Source: Nocardia amamiensis (lineage in GTDB: Bacteria; Actinomycetota; Actinomycetes; Mycobacteriales; Mycobacteriaceae). Taken from it: a stretch of 64,000 bases of DNA. Position 1 is the stretch's first letter, and the number at the start of each line of letters is the position of its first letter. The notes below the pieces were generated by a model. That model was given only the letters and a program-made list of their open reading frames with translations. It had not been told where the DNA came from and ran no database searches. This document shows, piece after piece, positions 1-8,847 of this stretch. Position numbers and translations under genes: made by a program. Where the stretch lies: positions 62,001 through 126,000 of the forward strand of contig NZ_JADLQX010000015.1 in the NCBI RefSeq assembly GCF_015477605.1, read 5' to 3'.

Positions 1-755
1 TGATTCCGTGCCTGGACGTCGACGCGGGACGGGTGGTCAAGGGCGTCAAGTTCGAGAACCTGCGCGACGCGGGCGATCCCGTCGAGCTGGCCGCCCTGTA
101 CGACGCGCAGGGCGCCGACGAGCTGACCTTCCTCGACGTGACCGCCTCGACCGGCGACCGCGGCACCATGATCGATGTGGTGACCCGCACCGCCGAGCAG
201 ATCTTCATCCCGCTCACCGTCGGCGGCGGGGTGCGCACCGTGGCGGATGTGGACCGGCTGCTGCGTGCGGGCGCCGACAAGGTCTCGGTGAACACCGCCG
301 CGATCGCGCGGCCCGAGGTGCTGCGCGAGATGTCCGAACGGTTCGGTTCGCAATGCATCGTGCTCTCGGTGGACGCGCGCACCGTCCCGGACGGCCGGCC
401 GGACACCACGTCCGGCTGGGAGGTGACCACGCACGGCGGCAAACGCGGAACCGGCATCGACGCCGTCGAATGGGCCGTGCGGGGCGCCGAACTCGGTGTC
501 GGTGAGATCCTGCTGAACTCGATGGACGCCGACGGTACCAAGGCCGGTTTCGACCTGCCGATGATCCGCGCCGTGCGGGCCGCGGTCACCGTGCCGGTGA
601 TCGCCAGCGGCGGGGCAGGCGCGGTCGAGCACTTCGCCCCGGCCGTGCACGCCGGCGCCGACGCAGTACTCGCGGCCAGCGTGTTCCACTTCGGCGAGCT
701 GTCCATCGGTCAGGTCAAGGATGCGATGCGGGCGGAGAAAATCGTCGTCCGATAG
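1..755 (+). CDS. hisF: Imidazole glycerol phosphate synthase cyclase subunit HisF (5' truncated by window edge)
   Basis: HisF is the cyclase subunit that, with the glutaminase HisH, turns PRFAR and ammonia into imidazole glycerol phosphate and AICAR in histidine synthesis. The reading frame is open from base 3 and begins at IPCLDVDAG, so only the first few codons are missing. The (beta/alpha)8-barrel signature is clear: the catalytic-Asp strand CLDVD, the second Asp in LSVDAR, and the phosphate-binding glycines in TVGGGVR and IASGGAG. Length matches the family. HisI follows 71 bases downstream on the same strand, as in other actinobacterial his operons. The real start lies outside the window. 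Confidence 0.97.
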   Translation, partial: IPCLDVDAGRVVKGVKFENLRDAGDPVELAALYDAQGADELTFLDVTASTGDRGTMIDVVTRTAEQIFIPLTVGGGVRTVADVDRLLRAGADKVSVNTAAIARPEVLREMSERFGSQCIVLSVDARTVPDGRPDTTSGWEVTTHGGKRGTGIDAVEWAVRGAELGVGEILLNSMDADGTKAGFDLPMIRAVRAAVTVPVIASGGAGAVEHFAPAVHAGADAVLAASVFHFGELSIGQVKDAMRAEKIVVR

Positions 756-826
756 CGCTCGGCGGGAATCCGAACGCCGGGCATGGCGGGCGGCCGCCCG
801 ATCGCCGGCACTGTTATAACGGTGCT

Positions 827-1174
827 ATGAGTCTGGATCCCGCCATCGCCGCCCGTCTCAAGCGCAACGACGCCGGACTGGTGTCGGCCGTCGCGCAGGA
901 ACGCGCCACCGGTGACGTGCTGATGGTCGCGTGGATGGACGACGAAGCGCTGGCACGGACGCTGGAAACCCGGAAAGCGACGTACTATTCGCGCTCGCGA
1001 CAGCAGTACTGGGTCAAAGGGGAGACCTCGGGCCACACCCAGTACGTGCACGAAGTGCGGCTGGACTGCGACGGCGACACGATCCTGCTCGTGGTCGATC
1101 AGGAAGGCGCGGCCTGCCACACCGGCACGCACACCTGTTTCGACTCGGATCTGCTGCTCGGCGCGCAATCCTGA
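827..1174 (+). CDS. hisI: Phosphoribosyl-AMP cyclohydrolase HisI
   Basis: HisI opens the purine ring of phosphoribosyl-AMP, the third step of histidine biosynthesis, in the cytosol. The 115-residue protein is the stand-alone cyclohydrolase form without the HisE pyrophosphatase domain, as usual in actinobacteria. The signature WMDDEALARTLET and the metal-binding stretch DCDGD...CHTGTHTCF are visible; the cysteines in that block bind zinc. The ATG is preceded by TATAAC (815-820), a possible -10 box only 6 nt upstream, so it may also be transcribed separately from hisF as a leaderless mRNA. It converges with the MarR gene, whose stop lies 6 bases away. Confidence 0.96.
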   Translation: MSLDPAIAARLKRNDAGLVSAVAQERATGDVLMVAWMDDEALARTLETRKATYYSRSRQQYWVKGETSGHTQYVHEVRLDCDGDTILLVVDQEGAACHTGTHTCFDSDLLLGAQS

Positions 1175-1180
1175 GCGCGG

Positions 1181-1690
1181 TTACGCACCCGACGTGCGGT
1201 CGTCGTCCTTGCCGGCCGAGGTCAGCCCGCCGGACTGATCCAACCGGTCGGCGAGCCGCGCGGCCAGCAGCTCGCCCAGTTCGGCGAGCTGGGCCTTCTG
1301 CCCGTCGTCCAAACCGTCGAAGACCAGGTGGCGCACGGCGTCCACATACCCTGGCGCGGCCTCGACCACCTTCAGGTATCCCTCGTCGGTGAGCACGGCG
1401 TGCACGCCGCGCCGCCCCGCGGTCGCGGAACGCTCGGCCCAACCCATGCGCTCCAGCTTGGACACCACATGCGACAGGCGCGATAGCGATGCGTTTGCTT
1501 TGTGGGCAAGCTCACTCATCTGCAGTCGGTGCCCCGGCTCTTCCGACAGCAGGGTCAGCACCCAGTACTCGAAATGCGTCACGCCGGACTCACGCTGCAG
1601 CTGGGTGTCCAATGCCGCTGGTAGACGTGTCATCAGCGCCACGATGGCGCGCCAAGCTCGTTGTTCGACAGGGTCGAGCCACTTCGTCAC
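1181..1690 (-). CDS. MarR-family transcriptional regulator
   Basis: A 169-residue winged-helix protein. The DNA-binding core is readable as HFEYWVLTLLSEEP, then the recognition helix ANASLSRLSHVVSKLERMG and the wing RSATAGRRGVHAVLTDEG, all typical of MarR dimers. It starts at GTG with an upstream GAAAGAAGG. The nearest downstream gene converges (hisI); the membrane protein gene on the same strand lies upstream (1835-2383). The ligand and targets are unknown; MarR proteins usually repress themselves and a neighbour. It could regulate the adjacent membrane protein, which is an inference. Confidence 0.9.
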   Translation of the reverse strand: MTKWLDPVEQRAWRAIVALMTRLPAALDTQLQRESGVTHFEYWVLTLLSEEPGHRLQMSELAHKANASLSRLSHVVSKLERMGWAERSATAGRRGVHAVLTDEGYLKVVEAAPGYVDAVRHLVFDGLDDGQKAQLAELGELLAARLADRLDQSGGLTSAGKDDDRTSGA

Positions 1691-1834
1691 TGTGTGCCTT
1701 CTTTCAAGCCAAGTGACGTGGTCGGGTTCGTGGTCCTAGGGGTCGTGGAAGAGCATGTGCACAGTCACCTGCGCCCATGAGTTTGCCACGACTTCGCTCG
1801 ACCGTCATAAAGATCGCGCATGACGTGAGTTCAC

Positions 1835-2383
1835 TCACATCTGGTCCGGGCCTGCCGCCGGCGCGGCGCGCGGGTGCGTGCGCCGCCACTTTCGCAATAG
1901 CAACAGGCCCACCGCGAGCAGGAACATCACCGTGGCGACGATCGCGCCGGCGAGCGCGGCGCCACGGAACGCGGGCGCGTCCACGTCCAGGATCCGCTCG
2001 CCCGCATGGGCGGCGCTGCTGTTCCCCAGCACGATGGTGAGGGTCATCAGGTTGGGGATCGCGAAGAGGATCGCGACGACCGCGGCCGCCCCCACCAGGA
2101 ACCGGCCTGCCTTCCTGCGCCAGACCAAGACGGCGAACAGCAGCAGGAAAAGCGGTACGACGGTGCACAACCCGCCGTAGAACAAGCCCCAGCCGATGCC
2201 CTTGGCGAAGCTGCCGCCCACCATCGACCCCACCCGTTGGGCCCACCAGCGCGGAATGAACGCGGCCAGGATGAAGTAGGTCAAGACCAAGAGAGCGAGG
2301 ATCGCGGCGCCCACGATGATCCGTGTGCGCCAGACGGCGGCCGTGGATTTGCGTCCGCCGGGATGGACCTCGGTCGAAGTCAT
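1835..2383 (-). CDS. Small four-helix membrane protein, function unknown
   Basis: A 182-residue protein with a short hydrophilic N-terminus and four predicted membrane helices, at about residues 22-42, 64-86, 93-115 and 138-160. The C-terminal tail is basic (RKWRRTHPR). I do not recognise a catalytic motif. The Trp/Arg pair IPRWWAQRVG after the first helix and the LFYGGL segment may help a family search. It lies between the MarR gene (same strand) and a tandem repeat array that occupies its upstream region, so its promoter must lie in or next to that array. Confidence 0.75.
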   Translation of the reverse strand: MTSTEVHPGGRKSTAAVWRTRIIVGAAILALLVLTYFILAAFIPRWWAQRVGSMVGGSFAKGIGWGLFYGGLCTVVPLFLLLFAVLVWRRKAGRFLVGAAAVVAILFAIPNLMTLTIVLGNSSAAHAGERILDVDAPAFRGAALAGAIVATVMFLLAVGLLLLRKWRRTHPRAAPAAGPDQM

Positions 2384-2792
2384 GCAGAAAGCCTATGCGG
2401 CTGCCTCGCCTTCGCTCGGCCCGGCGCGCGGCTGTCGACGGACTTCGTCCGGCTGCGCCTTTTCTGCGGCTGCCTCGCCTTCGCTCGGCCCGGCGCGCGG
2501 CTATCGACGGACTTCGGGCTGCGCCATTCCTGCGGCCGCCTCAGCCGGGGGTCTGCCCGGCGCGCGGGCTACTGAGCGGCTTCGTTCCGGCTGCGCCTTT
2601 CCTTCGGCTGCGTCAGCCTGCGCCCTGCCCGGCGCGGGCTACCGAGGGGCTTCGTCCGGCTGCGCCTTTTCTGCGGCTGCCGCAGCCTTCGCTCGGCCGG
2701 CGCGCGGGCTTCGGTCGGACTTGGTCCGGCTGCGCTCGTTATGCCGCCGACCAGCGCGAACCCGGCCGCCTGCACCCGGCGCCGCGCGTGAT
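2384..2792. other. Intergenic stretch carrying a repeat array
   Basis: This 409-base gap between the membrane protein start and the peroxiredoxin stop is almost filled by the five-copy repeat described separately. A long open frame on the plus strand crosses it, but that frame simply translates the repeats and has no start or family support. The remaining ~50 bases next to the peroxiredoxin stop show no clear hairpin. Confidence 0.7.
2396..2738. repeat. Tandem array of five degenerate ~69-bp repeats
   Basis: Five head-to-tail copies are visible at about 2396-2464, 2465-2530, 2531-2602, 2603-2671 and 2672-2738 (66-72 bp each). Each starts near TGCGGCTGC, contains CCGGCGCGCGGCT or close variants, then GGACTTCGTCCGGCTGCGCC or a variant, and ends in a short pyrimidine run. 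Copies 1 and 2 are nearly identical; 3 to 5 are more diverged. The GGAC-TTC-GTCC core can form a small hairpin in copy 1. Unit length is close to a multiple of 3, so a frame stays open, but no protein is supported. Confidence 0.85.
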
Positions 2793-3248
2793 CTACCTGG
2801 CGCGCAGGTACGCCAGTGCCTGGTCGGCGTGCACGTTCGCGCGCAGCTCGCCGCTGATGACCTTGCGGATGGTGCGGTCGGTGTCGATGACGAAGGTCTG
2901 CCGCTTCACCGGCGCCAGTTTGCCCAGCAGTCCGCGCTTCACGCCGAACTGTGCGGCCACCGCGCCGCCGGCGTCGGACAGCAGTGGATAGCCGAGGCGC
3001 TGCTTCTCGGCGAACCCGGCCTGGGTGTCCACTCCGTCGGCGCTGATGCCGGCGCAGGTGGCGCCGAGGGCGGTGAATTCGGCGGCCAGGTCGCGGAAAT
3101 GGCAGGCTTCGGCCGTACATACCGGGGTATTGGCCGCCGGATAGAAGAAGAGGACCAGTGGGCCGTCCGCCAGCAACGCGTCGAGCGAGCGGGGCGTTCC
3201 GGACTGATCGGGAAGCTCGAAGTGCGGGGCGAGCTGTCCTGGCTGCAT
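2793..3248 (-). CDS. bcp: Peroxiredoxin, Bcp type
   Basis: A thiol peroxidase that reduces hydrogen and alkyl peroxides, normally recycled by thioredoxin. The chosen start (MQPGQLAPHF) gives 151 residues, the usual Bcp length; an upstream in-frame extension to 3365 would overlap the trpE promoter and looks spurious. The peroxidatic Cys44 and candidate resolving Cys49 sit in TPVCTAEACHFRD, the CX4C spacing of Bcp/PrxQ proteins. The catalytic Pro/Thr and later Arg are in place. It is divergent from trpE with a shared ~157-bp upstream region, as with bcpB beside trpE in mycobacteria. A thioredoxin gene at 30398-30769 could be a reductant. Confidence 0.93.
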   Translation of the reverse strand: MQPGQLAPHFELPDQSGTPRSLDALLADGPLVLFFYPAANTPVCTAEACHFRDLAAEFTALGATCAGISADGVDTQAGFAEKQRLGYPLLSDAGGAVAAQFGVKRGLLGKLAPVKRQTFVIDTDRTIRKVISGELRANVHADQALAYLRAR

Positions 3249-3405
3249 GATCGAGAACTTACCGGTCGCTTGGTCTGCGAGTCGAGTGAGAGCCGCCACA
3301 CCTCTCGCACCGGAAACCGATCTGGTTGGTCCGGTTTGTCGCCTCTGTGGCCGTGTCGGCGGCACCGCTCACCAGCTTGTCGGCCCGGCCTGGGATGATG
3401 TGTCC

Positions 3406-4965
3406 ATGCCAGGCACGTCCACTCCCACCACCACGACCCGCGAACAGTTCCATCTGCTGGCCGCGGAGCACCGGGTGGTCCCGGTGACCCGAAAAGTGCT
3501 GGCGGACTCCGAGACTCCGCTGTCGGCCTACCGCAAGCTGGCGGGTGACCGGGCCGGCACCTTCCTGTTCGAGTCCGCGGAGAACGGACGCTCGTGGTCG
3601 CGCTGGTCGTTCATCGGCGCGGGCAGCCCCTCGGCGCTCACCGTCGTCGACGGCGAGGCGGCCTGGCTCGGTCACATCCCGGCCGACGCGCCCTCCGGCG
3701 GCGACCCGCTGGTGGCACTGCGCGAAACCCTGGAACTGCTGCGCACCGAGCGCCTGCCCGGACTGCCTCCGCTGACCGGCGGCATGGTCGGGTACCTCGG
3801 CTACGACGCGGTGCGCAGGATCGAACGGCTGCCGAACCTGGCGCTGGACGACTTGGGCCTGCCGGAGATGGTGCTGCTGCTGGCCACCGACCTGGCCGCG
3901 TTCGACCACCACGAGGGCGCGATCACCTTGATCGCCAACGCGGTCAACTGGAACGGCACCGCCGAGCGGGCGGACGAAGCCTACGACGACGCGGTGGCCA
4001 GGCTGGACCGGATGACCGCCGCGCTGGGCGCGCCCGCCGATTCCACCGTGTCGGTGTTCGACCAGCCCGAGCCGCAGTACCGGCGCAAGCGCACCACCGA
4101 GGAGTTCGGCGCGGGAGTCCGCCGACTGGTCAAGGAGATCGAGGCGGGCGAGGCGTTCCAGGTCGTCCTGTCGCAACGTTTCGAAATGGACTACGACGGT
4201 TCGCCGCTGGACCTGTACCGGATGCTGCGTGCCTCGAACCCGAGCCCCTACATGTACCTGCTGCACATCCCGGACGGCGACGGCGGCACCGCGTTCTCCA
4301 TCGTCGGCTCCAGCCCGGAATCGCTGGTGACCGTGAAAGACGGTGTGGCGACCACTCATCCGATCGCGGGCACCCGCTGGCGCGGTGTCACCGAGGAGGA
4401 GGACCTGCTGCTGGAGAAGGGCCTGCTCGCCGACGAGAAGGAGAACGCCGAGCACCTGATGCTCGTCGATCTCGGCCGGAACGACCTGGGCCGGGTGTGC
4501 GAGCCGGGCACCGTGCGGGTCACCGAGTACCGGCACATCGAGCGCTACAGCCACGTGATGCACCTGGTGTCGACGGTGTCGGGGCGGCTGGCGCCCGGGC
4601 GCATCGCGCTGGACGCGGTGCGGGCCTGCTTCCCGGCGGGCACCCTGTCCGGCGCGCCGAAGGTGCGAGCGATGGAGCTGATCGAAGAACTGGAGCCGAC
4701 CCGCCGCGGCATTTACGGCGGTGTGGTGGGGTACCTGGACTTCGCGGGTGACGCCGACACCGCGATCGCCATCCGCACCGCACTGCTCAAGGACGGCACG
4801 GCCTACGTCCAGGCGGGCGCGGGCGTGGTCGCGGACTCGGACCCGGAGTACGAGGACGTGGAATCGCGCAACAAGGCGATGGCGGTGCTGAAGGCCGTCG
4901 CGGCCGCCGGAACCGTGCGGGCCTACGGCGCGGAACTCGATGCGGGGAACGGCGAACCGCGATGA
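3406..4965 (+). CDS. trpE: Anthranilate synthase component I
   Basis: TrpE converts chorismate to anthranilate with ammonia from the TrpG glutaminase, the first committed step of tryptophan synthesis. The ATG at 3406 gives 519 residues; the longer open frame upstream lacks family support. Visible blocks are the N-terminal regulatory ESAENGRSWSRWSFIG region and the chorismate-binding core with RNDLGRV, HLVSTVSGRL, GTLSGAPKVRAMELIEELEP and GIYGGVVGYL. TrpG is not in the window. The stop overlaps the next gene's ATG by 4 nt. The region upstream (3249-3405) has no short peptide with tandem Trp codons, so a classical trp attenuator is not evident. Confidence 0.97.
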   Translation: MPGTSTPTTTTREQFHLLAAEHRVVPVTRKVLADSETPLSAYRKLAGDRAGTFLFESAENGRSWSRWSFIGAGSPSALTVVDGEAAWLGHIPADAPSGGDPLVALRETLELLRTERLPGLPPLTGGMVGYLGYDAVRRIERLPNLALDDLGLPEMVLLLATDLAAFDHHEGAITLIANAVNWNGTAERADEAYDDAVARLDRMTAALGAPADSTVSVFDQPEPQYRRKRTTEEFGAGVRRLVKEIEAGEAFQVVLSQRFEMDYDGSPLDLYRMLRASNPSPYMYLLHIPDGDGGTAFSIVGSSPESLVTVKDGVATTHPIAGTRWRGVTEEEDLLLEKGLLADEKENAEHLMLVDLGRNDLGRVCEPGTVRVTEYRHIERYSHVMHLVSTVSGRLAPGRIALDAVRACFPAGTLSGAPKVRAMELIEELEPTRRGIYGGVVGYLDFAGDADTAIAIRTALLKDGTAYVQAGAGVVADSDPEYEDVESRNKAMAVLKAVAAAGTVRAYGAELDAGNGEPR

Positions 4966-5780
4966 CAGCGGCCGACGACTCCGACCAGGAACCGGGCCGG
5001 GCCCGGGAACCGGCCGTCGACGCGAGCGCCACGGCAGAGCCGCAATCCGCTCCAGCACCGGATGATTCCGCCGCGCCCGCGCAGTCGTCGCACGGCGACG
5101 CCGATTCTCGCCGCAGGTATCCGGTCGGCCCCGTCGTGTTGCTGGGCATCGCCGCCGCCGCGCTCTGGGCTTCGTCCCGGATGACGTGGGTGACCGTCAC
5201 CTCCTCCGACGGGCTCACCCAGCCGCGCACCGATCACCTCGATGGCGGGGTGTGGTTCGGCGCCTTGACACCGCTCGCGCTGGTGCTGCTCGCCTCGATC
5301 GCGGCCGTGCTGGCCACCAGGGGCTGGTTGCGCCGGGTGGTCGGGGTGCTCATCGCGCTGGTCGCCGCGGTGGCGGCGGTGCCGGCGTTCGCGCTGCTGA
5401 CCGACTCCGGCGCGATCGCCGAGCGGGCCGCGAAGCTCGCCGAACTCCCGGCCCGCGCGCAGGTGCAGGAGGCGACCACGTCGGCCTTCCCGGCCGTGCT
5501 CGCCTTGCTCGGCGCGATCGCCGCGTTCGGCGCGGGCGTGCTGCTGGCCCGGATGCCCGCGGAAGCCGCGCGGCTGTCCGGCAGATACGACAATCCGGTA
5601 TTCCGGCGCGCCGCCGCGACAGCGGAGGTCACGCAGCGGCGCACACAGTCTTCGGAGCAGGGATCCGAGCCGCAGGTGTCCGAGCGTGTGCTGTGGGACG
5701 CACTGGACGCCGGTACCGACCCGACCGAGGAACCTCCGGACGAACCGGACTCCGGCGAGGCGGGCCGACGTGCGCGCTGA
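4962..5780 (+). CDS. Trp biosynthesis-associated membrane protein (TIGR02234 type)
   Basis: A 272-residue protein translated from an ATG overlapping the trpE stop (ATGA), so it is translationally coupled to trpE. A charged, low-complexity N-terminus of ~50 residues precedes four likely membrane helices (about 52-70, 92-113, 120-145 and 178-200). The first loop carries the RMTWVTVTSSDGL segment. The C-terminal ~70 residues are hydrophilic and acidic. Its place between trpE and trpC matches Rv1610 in M. tuberculosis and the family named for this context. Its role is unknown; transport or membrane anchoring of Trp enzymes are only guesses. Confidence 0.88.
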   Translation: MTAADDSDQEPGRAREPAVDASATAEPQSAPAPDDSAAPAQSSHGDADSRRRYPVGPVVLLGIAAAALWASSRMTWVTVTSSDGLTQPRTDHLDGGVWFGALTPLALVLLASIAAVLATRGWLRRVVGVLIALVAAVAAVPAFALLTDSGAIAERAAKLAELPARAQVQEATTSAFPAVLALLGAIAAFGAGVLLARMPAEAARLSGRYDNPVFRRAAATAEVTQRRTQSSEQGSEPQVSERVLWDALDAGTDPTEEPPDEPDSGEAGRRAR

Positions 5781-5910
5781 GCTGCCCCCGTGCGCCGGGT
5801 GTGGCGGGTACCACCTTGCGCGAAGCCCTTCCGCGTGGTCCAACTCGAGCCCCGGCGCAAACGCGCCCGGTAGGTCCATTTATTCTTTGTCAGCATCGGT
5901 GAGACAGCGC

Positions 5911-5947
5911 CTGGGGGGATTCTCAGGTAGCAAGTCCGTCTCCCCAG
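5911..5947 (+). promoter_or_regulatory. Imperfect hairpin in the trpC leader
   Basis: CTGGGG (5911-5916) can pair with CCCCAG (5942-5947) around a 25-nt loop, just upstream of the trpC ribosome binding site AAAGGA (5949-5954). The gap from 5781 to 5963 otherwise shows no gene. The hairpin could influence trpC translation or be chance in GC-rich DNA; no tandem Trp codons were found nearby. Confidence 0.3.
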
Positions 5948-5963
5948 AAAGGATTCGAGCCAG

Positions 5964-6782
5964 ATGACGGTACTCGACTCGATTCTCGACGGGGTCCGCG
6001 CGGATGTGGCCGCTCGGGAAGCCCTTCTCGACTTCCAGGCGGTGAAGGCCGCCGCAGCCGCCGCGCCCGCGCCGCTGGACGCCCGCGCCGCGCTGCTCGA
6101 GGACGGCATCGGCGTGATCGCCGAGGTCAAGCGGGCCAGCCCGTCCAAGGGCGAACTCGCGGACATCGCCGACCCGGCCAGCCTCGCCAAGGCCTACGAG
6201 GACGGCGGCGCGCGGGTCATCAGCGTGCTCACCGAGGGCCGCCGCTTCAACGGGTCGCTGGACGACTTGGACGCGGTCCGCGCCACGGTGAACATCCCGA
6301 TCCTGCGCAAGGACTTCGTGGTCGGCCCGTACCAGATCCACGAGGCTCGTGCGCACGGCGCGGACGTCATCCTGCTCATCGTCGCGGCGCTGCAGCAGGA
6401 CGTGCTGTCCTCGCTGATCGACCGCACCGAATCTTTGGGGATGACCGCGCTGGTCGAGGTGCACACCGAGGAGGAGGCCGACCGCGCGCTGGAGGCGGGC
6501 GCCTCCGTGATCGGCGTGAACGCCCGCAACCTCAAGACGCTCGAGGTCGATCGCGACGTGTTCGCCCGGATCGCGCCCGGACTGCCCACCGAGGTCATCC
6601 GGATCGCCGAGTCCGGCATCCGCGGCACCGCCGACCTGCTGGCCTACGCGGGCGCGGGCGCGGACGCCGTCCTCGTCGGCGAGGGCCTGGTGACCAGCCG
6701 CGACCCCCGCGCCGCGGTGTCGGAGCTGGTGACCGCGGGCACGCACCCGTCCTGCCCGAAGCCGGCGCGGCGGGGCCGGTGA
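5964..6782 (+). CDS. trpC: Indole-3-glycerol phosphate synthase
   Basis: TrpC closes the indole ring, making indole-3-glycerol phosphate from CdRP. The 272-residue protein is the monofunctional barrel without TrpF, as in actinobacteria. Key motifs are IAEVKRASPSKG (catalytic Lys and phosphate site), ILRKDFVVGPYQI (catalytic Lys), NARNLKTLEVD and IAESGIRG, all intact. The ATG has AAAGGATT nearby. The GTG of trpB overlaps its TGA, so trpC, trpB and trpA form one coupled unit. Confidence 0.97.
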   Translation: MTVLDSILDGVRADVAAREALLDFQAVKAAAAAAPAPLDARAALLEDGIGVIAEVKRASPSKGELADIADPASLAKAYEDGGARVISVLTEGRRFNGSLDDLDAVRATVNIPILRKDFVVGPYQIHEARAHGADVILLIVAALQQDVLSSLIDRTESLGMTALVEVHTEEEADRALEAGASVIGVNARNLKTLEVDRDVFARIAPGLPTEVIRIAESGIRGTADLLAYAGAGADAVLVGEGLVTSRDPRAAVSELVTAGTHPSCPKPARRGR

Positions 6783-8047
6783 CGCGCGTGGCGGCATTAC
6801 CTCAGGCCAGCGACGGCGTCGCCCAGCGCAGCGGCCACGAGCCGGACGCGGGCGGGCACTTCGGCGTCTATGGCGGCAGGCACGTCCCCGAGGCGCTGAT
6901 GGCGGTGATCGAGGAGGTCACCGCCGAATACGAGAAGTCCCGGCTCGACGAGTCGTTCCTGGGCGAGCTCGACCGGCTGCAACGCGACTACACCGGCCGC
7001 CCGTCGCCGGTGTTCGAGTGCACCCGGCTGGCCGAGCACGCGGGCGGTGCGCGCATTCTGCTCAAGCGCGAAGACCTGAACCACACCGGCTCGCACAAGA
7101 TCAACAATGTGCTCGGCCAAGCCCTGCTGGCCAAGCGAATGGGCAAGACCAGGGTGATCGCCGAGACCGGAGCGGGCCAGCACGGCGTGGCCACGGCCAC
7201 CGCCTGCGCGCTGCTCGGCCTGGACTGCATCATCTACATGGGTGCGGTCGACACCGCGCGTCAAGCGCTGAACGTCGCGCGCATGCGGCTGCTCGGCGCC
7301 GAGGTGATCTCGGTCACCTCCGGTTCGCAGACCCTCAAGGACGCCATCAACGAGGCGTTGCGCGACTGGGTGACCAACGCCGACGACACCTACTACTGCT
7401 TCGGCACCGCCGCGGGCCCGCACCCGTTCCCGATGCTGGTGCGCGATTTCCAGCGCATCGTCGGCATGGAGGCCCGCGCCCAGGTGCAGGCCTCGACCGG
7501 CCGGCTGCCCGACGCGGTCGTCGCCTGCGTCGGCGGCGGCTCCAACGCCATCGGCATCTTCCACGCGTTCCTCGATGACGCCGACGTCCGGCTGATCGGC
7601 TACGAGGCGGCCGGTGACGGCGTCGACACCGGGCGGCACGCGGCCACTTTCACCGGCGGGACGCCGGGCGCCTTCCAGGGCGCGTACTCGTACCTGTTGC
7701 AGGACGAGGACGGCCAGACCATCGAATCGCACTCGATCTCGGCGGGACTGGACTACCCCGGCGTCGGCCCCGAGCACGCCTACCTCAAAGACATCGGCCG
7801 CGCCGAGTACCGGCCGATCACCGATACCGAGGCGATGGACGCGCTGTTGCTGCTCAGCCGCAGCGAGGGCATCATCCCGGCGATCGAGTCGGCGCACGCG
7901 GTGGCCGGCGCGCTGCAACTGGGCAAGGAGCTCGGTCCCGGCGCGATCATCCTGGTGAACCTCTCCGGCCGCGGTGACAAGGACATGGACACGGCAGCGC
8001 GGTGGTTCGGGCTGTTCGACGCCGAGACGGAGGAAGCGCAGTCGTGA
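6779..8047 (+). CDS. trpB: Tryptophan synthase beta subunit
   Basis: TrpB uses pyridoxal phosphate to join indole and serine into tryptophan, in an alpha2-beta2 complex with TrpA. The 422-residue frame from GTG 6779 overlaps the trpC stop; a GTG at 6788 is an alternative. The PLP lysine is Lys107 in NHTGSHKINN, followed by AETGAGQHGVATATA and the phosphate-binding CVGGGSNAIG loop. The N-terminal YGGRHVPE motif is typical. It overlaps trpA by 4 nt, consistent with balanced subunit synthesis. Confidence 0.98.
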   Translation: MTRVAALPQASDGVAQRSGHEPDAGGHFGVYGGRHVPEALMAVIEEVTAEYEKSRLDESFLGELDRLQRDYTGRPSPVFECTRLAEHAGGARILLKREDLNHTGSHKINNVLGQALLAKRMGKTRVIAETGAGQHGVATATACALLGLDCIIYMGAVDTARQALNVARMRLLGAEVISVTSGSQTLKDAINEALRDWVTNADDTYYCFGTAAGPHPFPMLVRDFQRIVGMEARAQVQASTGRLPDAVVACVGGGSNAIGIFHAFLDDADVRLIGYEAAGDGVDTGRHAATFTGGTPGAFQGAYSYLLQDEDGQTIESHSISAGLDYPGVGPEHAYLKDIGRAEYRPITDTEAMDALLLLSRSEGIIPAIESAHAVAGALQLGKELGPGAIILVNLSGRGDKDMDTAARWFGLFDAETEEAQS

Positions 8048-8847
8048 GTCAGCAGTCTCGTCTTGCGAACACCTTCGCCGCCTGCCGCGCCGAGGGCCGC
8101 GCCGCGCTGATCGGCTATCTGCCCGCGGGATTCCCCGACCTCGCCGGTTCGATCGACGTCGTGCGCGCGATGGTCGAATCCGGCTGCGACATCATCGAAG
8201 TCGGCGTCGCCTACTCCGATCCCGTGATGGACGGCCCGACCATCCAGGCCGCCGCCGAGCAGGCGCTGCGCGGCGGCGTGCGGGTGCGTGACGTGTTCTC
8301 CGTCGTCGAGGCGATCACCGGCGCAGGCGGCAAGGCCGTGGTGATGAGCTACTGGAATCCGGTGCTGAAGTACGGCGTCGATCGCTTCGCGCGCGATCTG
8401 GCCGCCGCTGGCGGGTCCGGCGTCATCACCCCCAACCTGATCCCGGAGGAGGCCGACGACTGGTTCGTCGCCTCGTCCACGCACAACCTGGACCGCGTCT
8501 TCCTGGTCGCGCCGTCCTCCACCGAGGAGCGCCTGGTGAAGACGCTCGAGGCCAGCCGCGGCTTCGTGTACGCGGCCTCCACCATGGGCGTCACCGGAGC
8601 CCGCGACGTGGTCTCCTCGGCCGCGCCCGCGCTGTGCGCGCGCATCCGGGCCCACTCCGACATCCCGATCGGCGTCGGGCTCGGCGTGCGCTCGGGCGAG
8701 CAGGCCGCCGAAATCGCGGGCTACGCCGACGGTGTGATCGTCGGTTCGGCGCTGGTCACCGCGGCCGCCGACGGGCTCGACGCGGTGCGGCGACTCACCG
8801 CCGAACTCGCGGCCGGAGTCCGTTCGCCCATCGCGTTCGCGAGTTGA
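8044..8847 (+). CDS. trpA: Tryptophan synthase alpha subunit
   Basis: TrpA cleaves indole-3-glycerol phosphate and channels indole to TrpB. The GTG at 8044 overlaps the trpB stop and gives 267 residues, normal length. The catalytic Glu and Asp are visible in DIIEVGVAYSDPVMDGP, and the phosphate loop in IGVGLGVRSGEQ. The barrel strand LIGYLPAGFPD near the N-terminus is the family signature. It is the last trp gene; a 184-bp gap with no obvious terminator follows before lgt. Confidence 0.97.
   Translation: MSQQSRLANTFAACRAEGRAALIGYLPAGFPDLAGSIDVVRAMVESGCDIIEVGVAYSDPVMDGPTIQAAAEQALRGGVRVRDVFSVVEAITGAGGKAVVMSYWNPVLKYGVDRFARDLAAAGGSGVITPNLIPEEADDWFVASSTHNLDRVFLVAPSSTEERLVKTLEASRGFVYAASTMGVTGARDVVSSAAPALCARIRAHSDIPIGVGLGVRSGEQAAEIAGYADGVIVGSALVTAAADGLDAVRRLTAELAAGVRSPIAFAS

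Noticed and set aside
2316..3398. Plus-strand open frame of 360 codons across the repeats and the peroxiredoxin gene
   Set aside because: It translates the tandem repeats and the antisense of the peroxiredoxin; no start signal and no domain.
3249..3405. trp leader peptide and attenuator before trpE
   Set aside because: No short frame with tandem Trp codons and no alternative hairpin pair were found.
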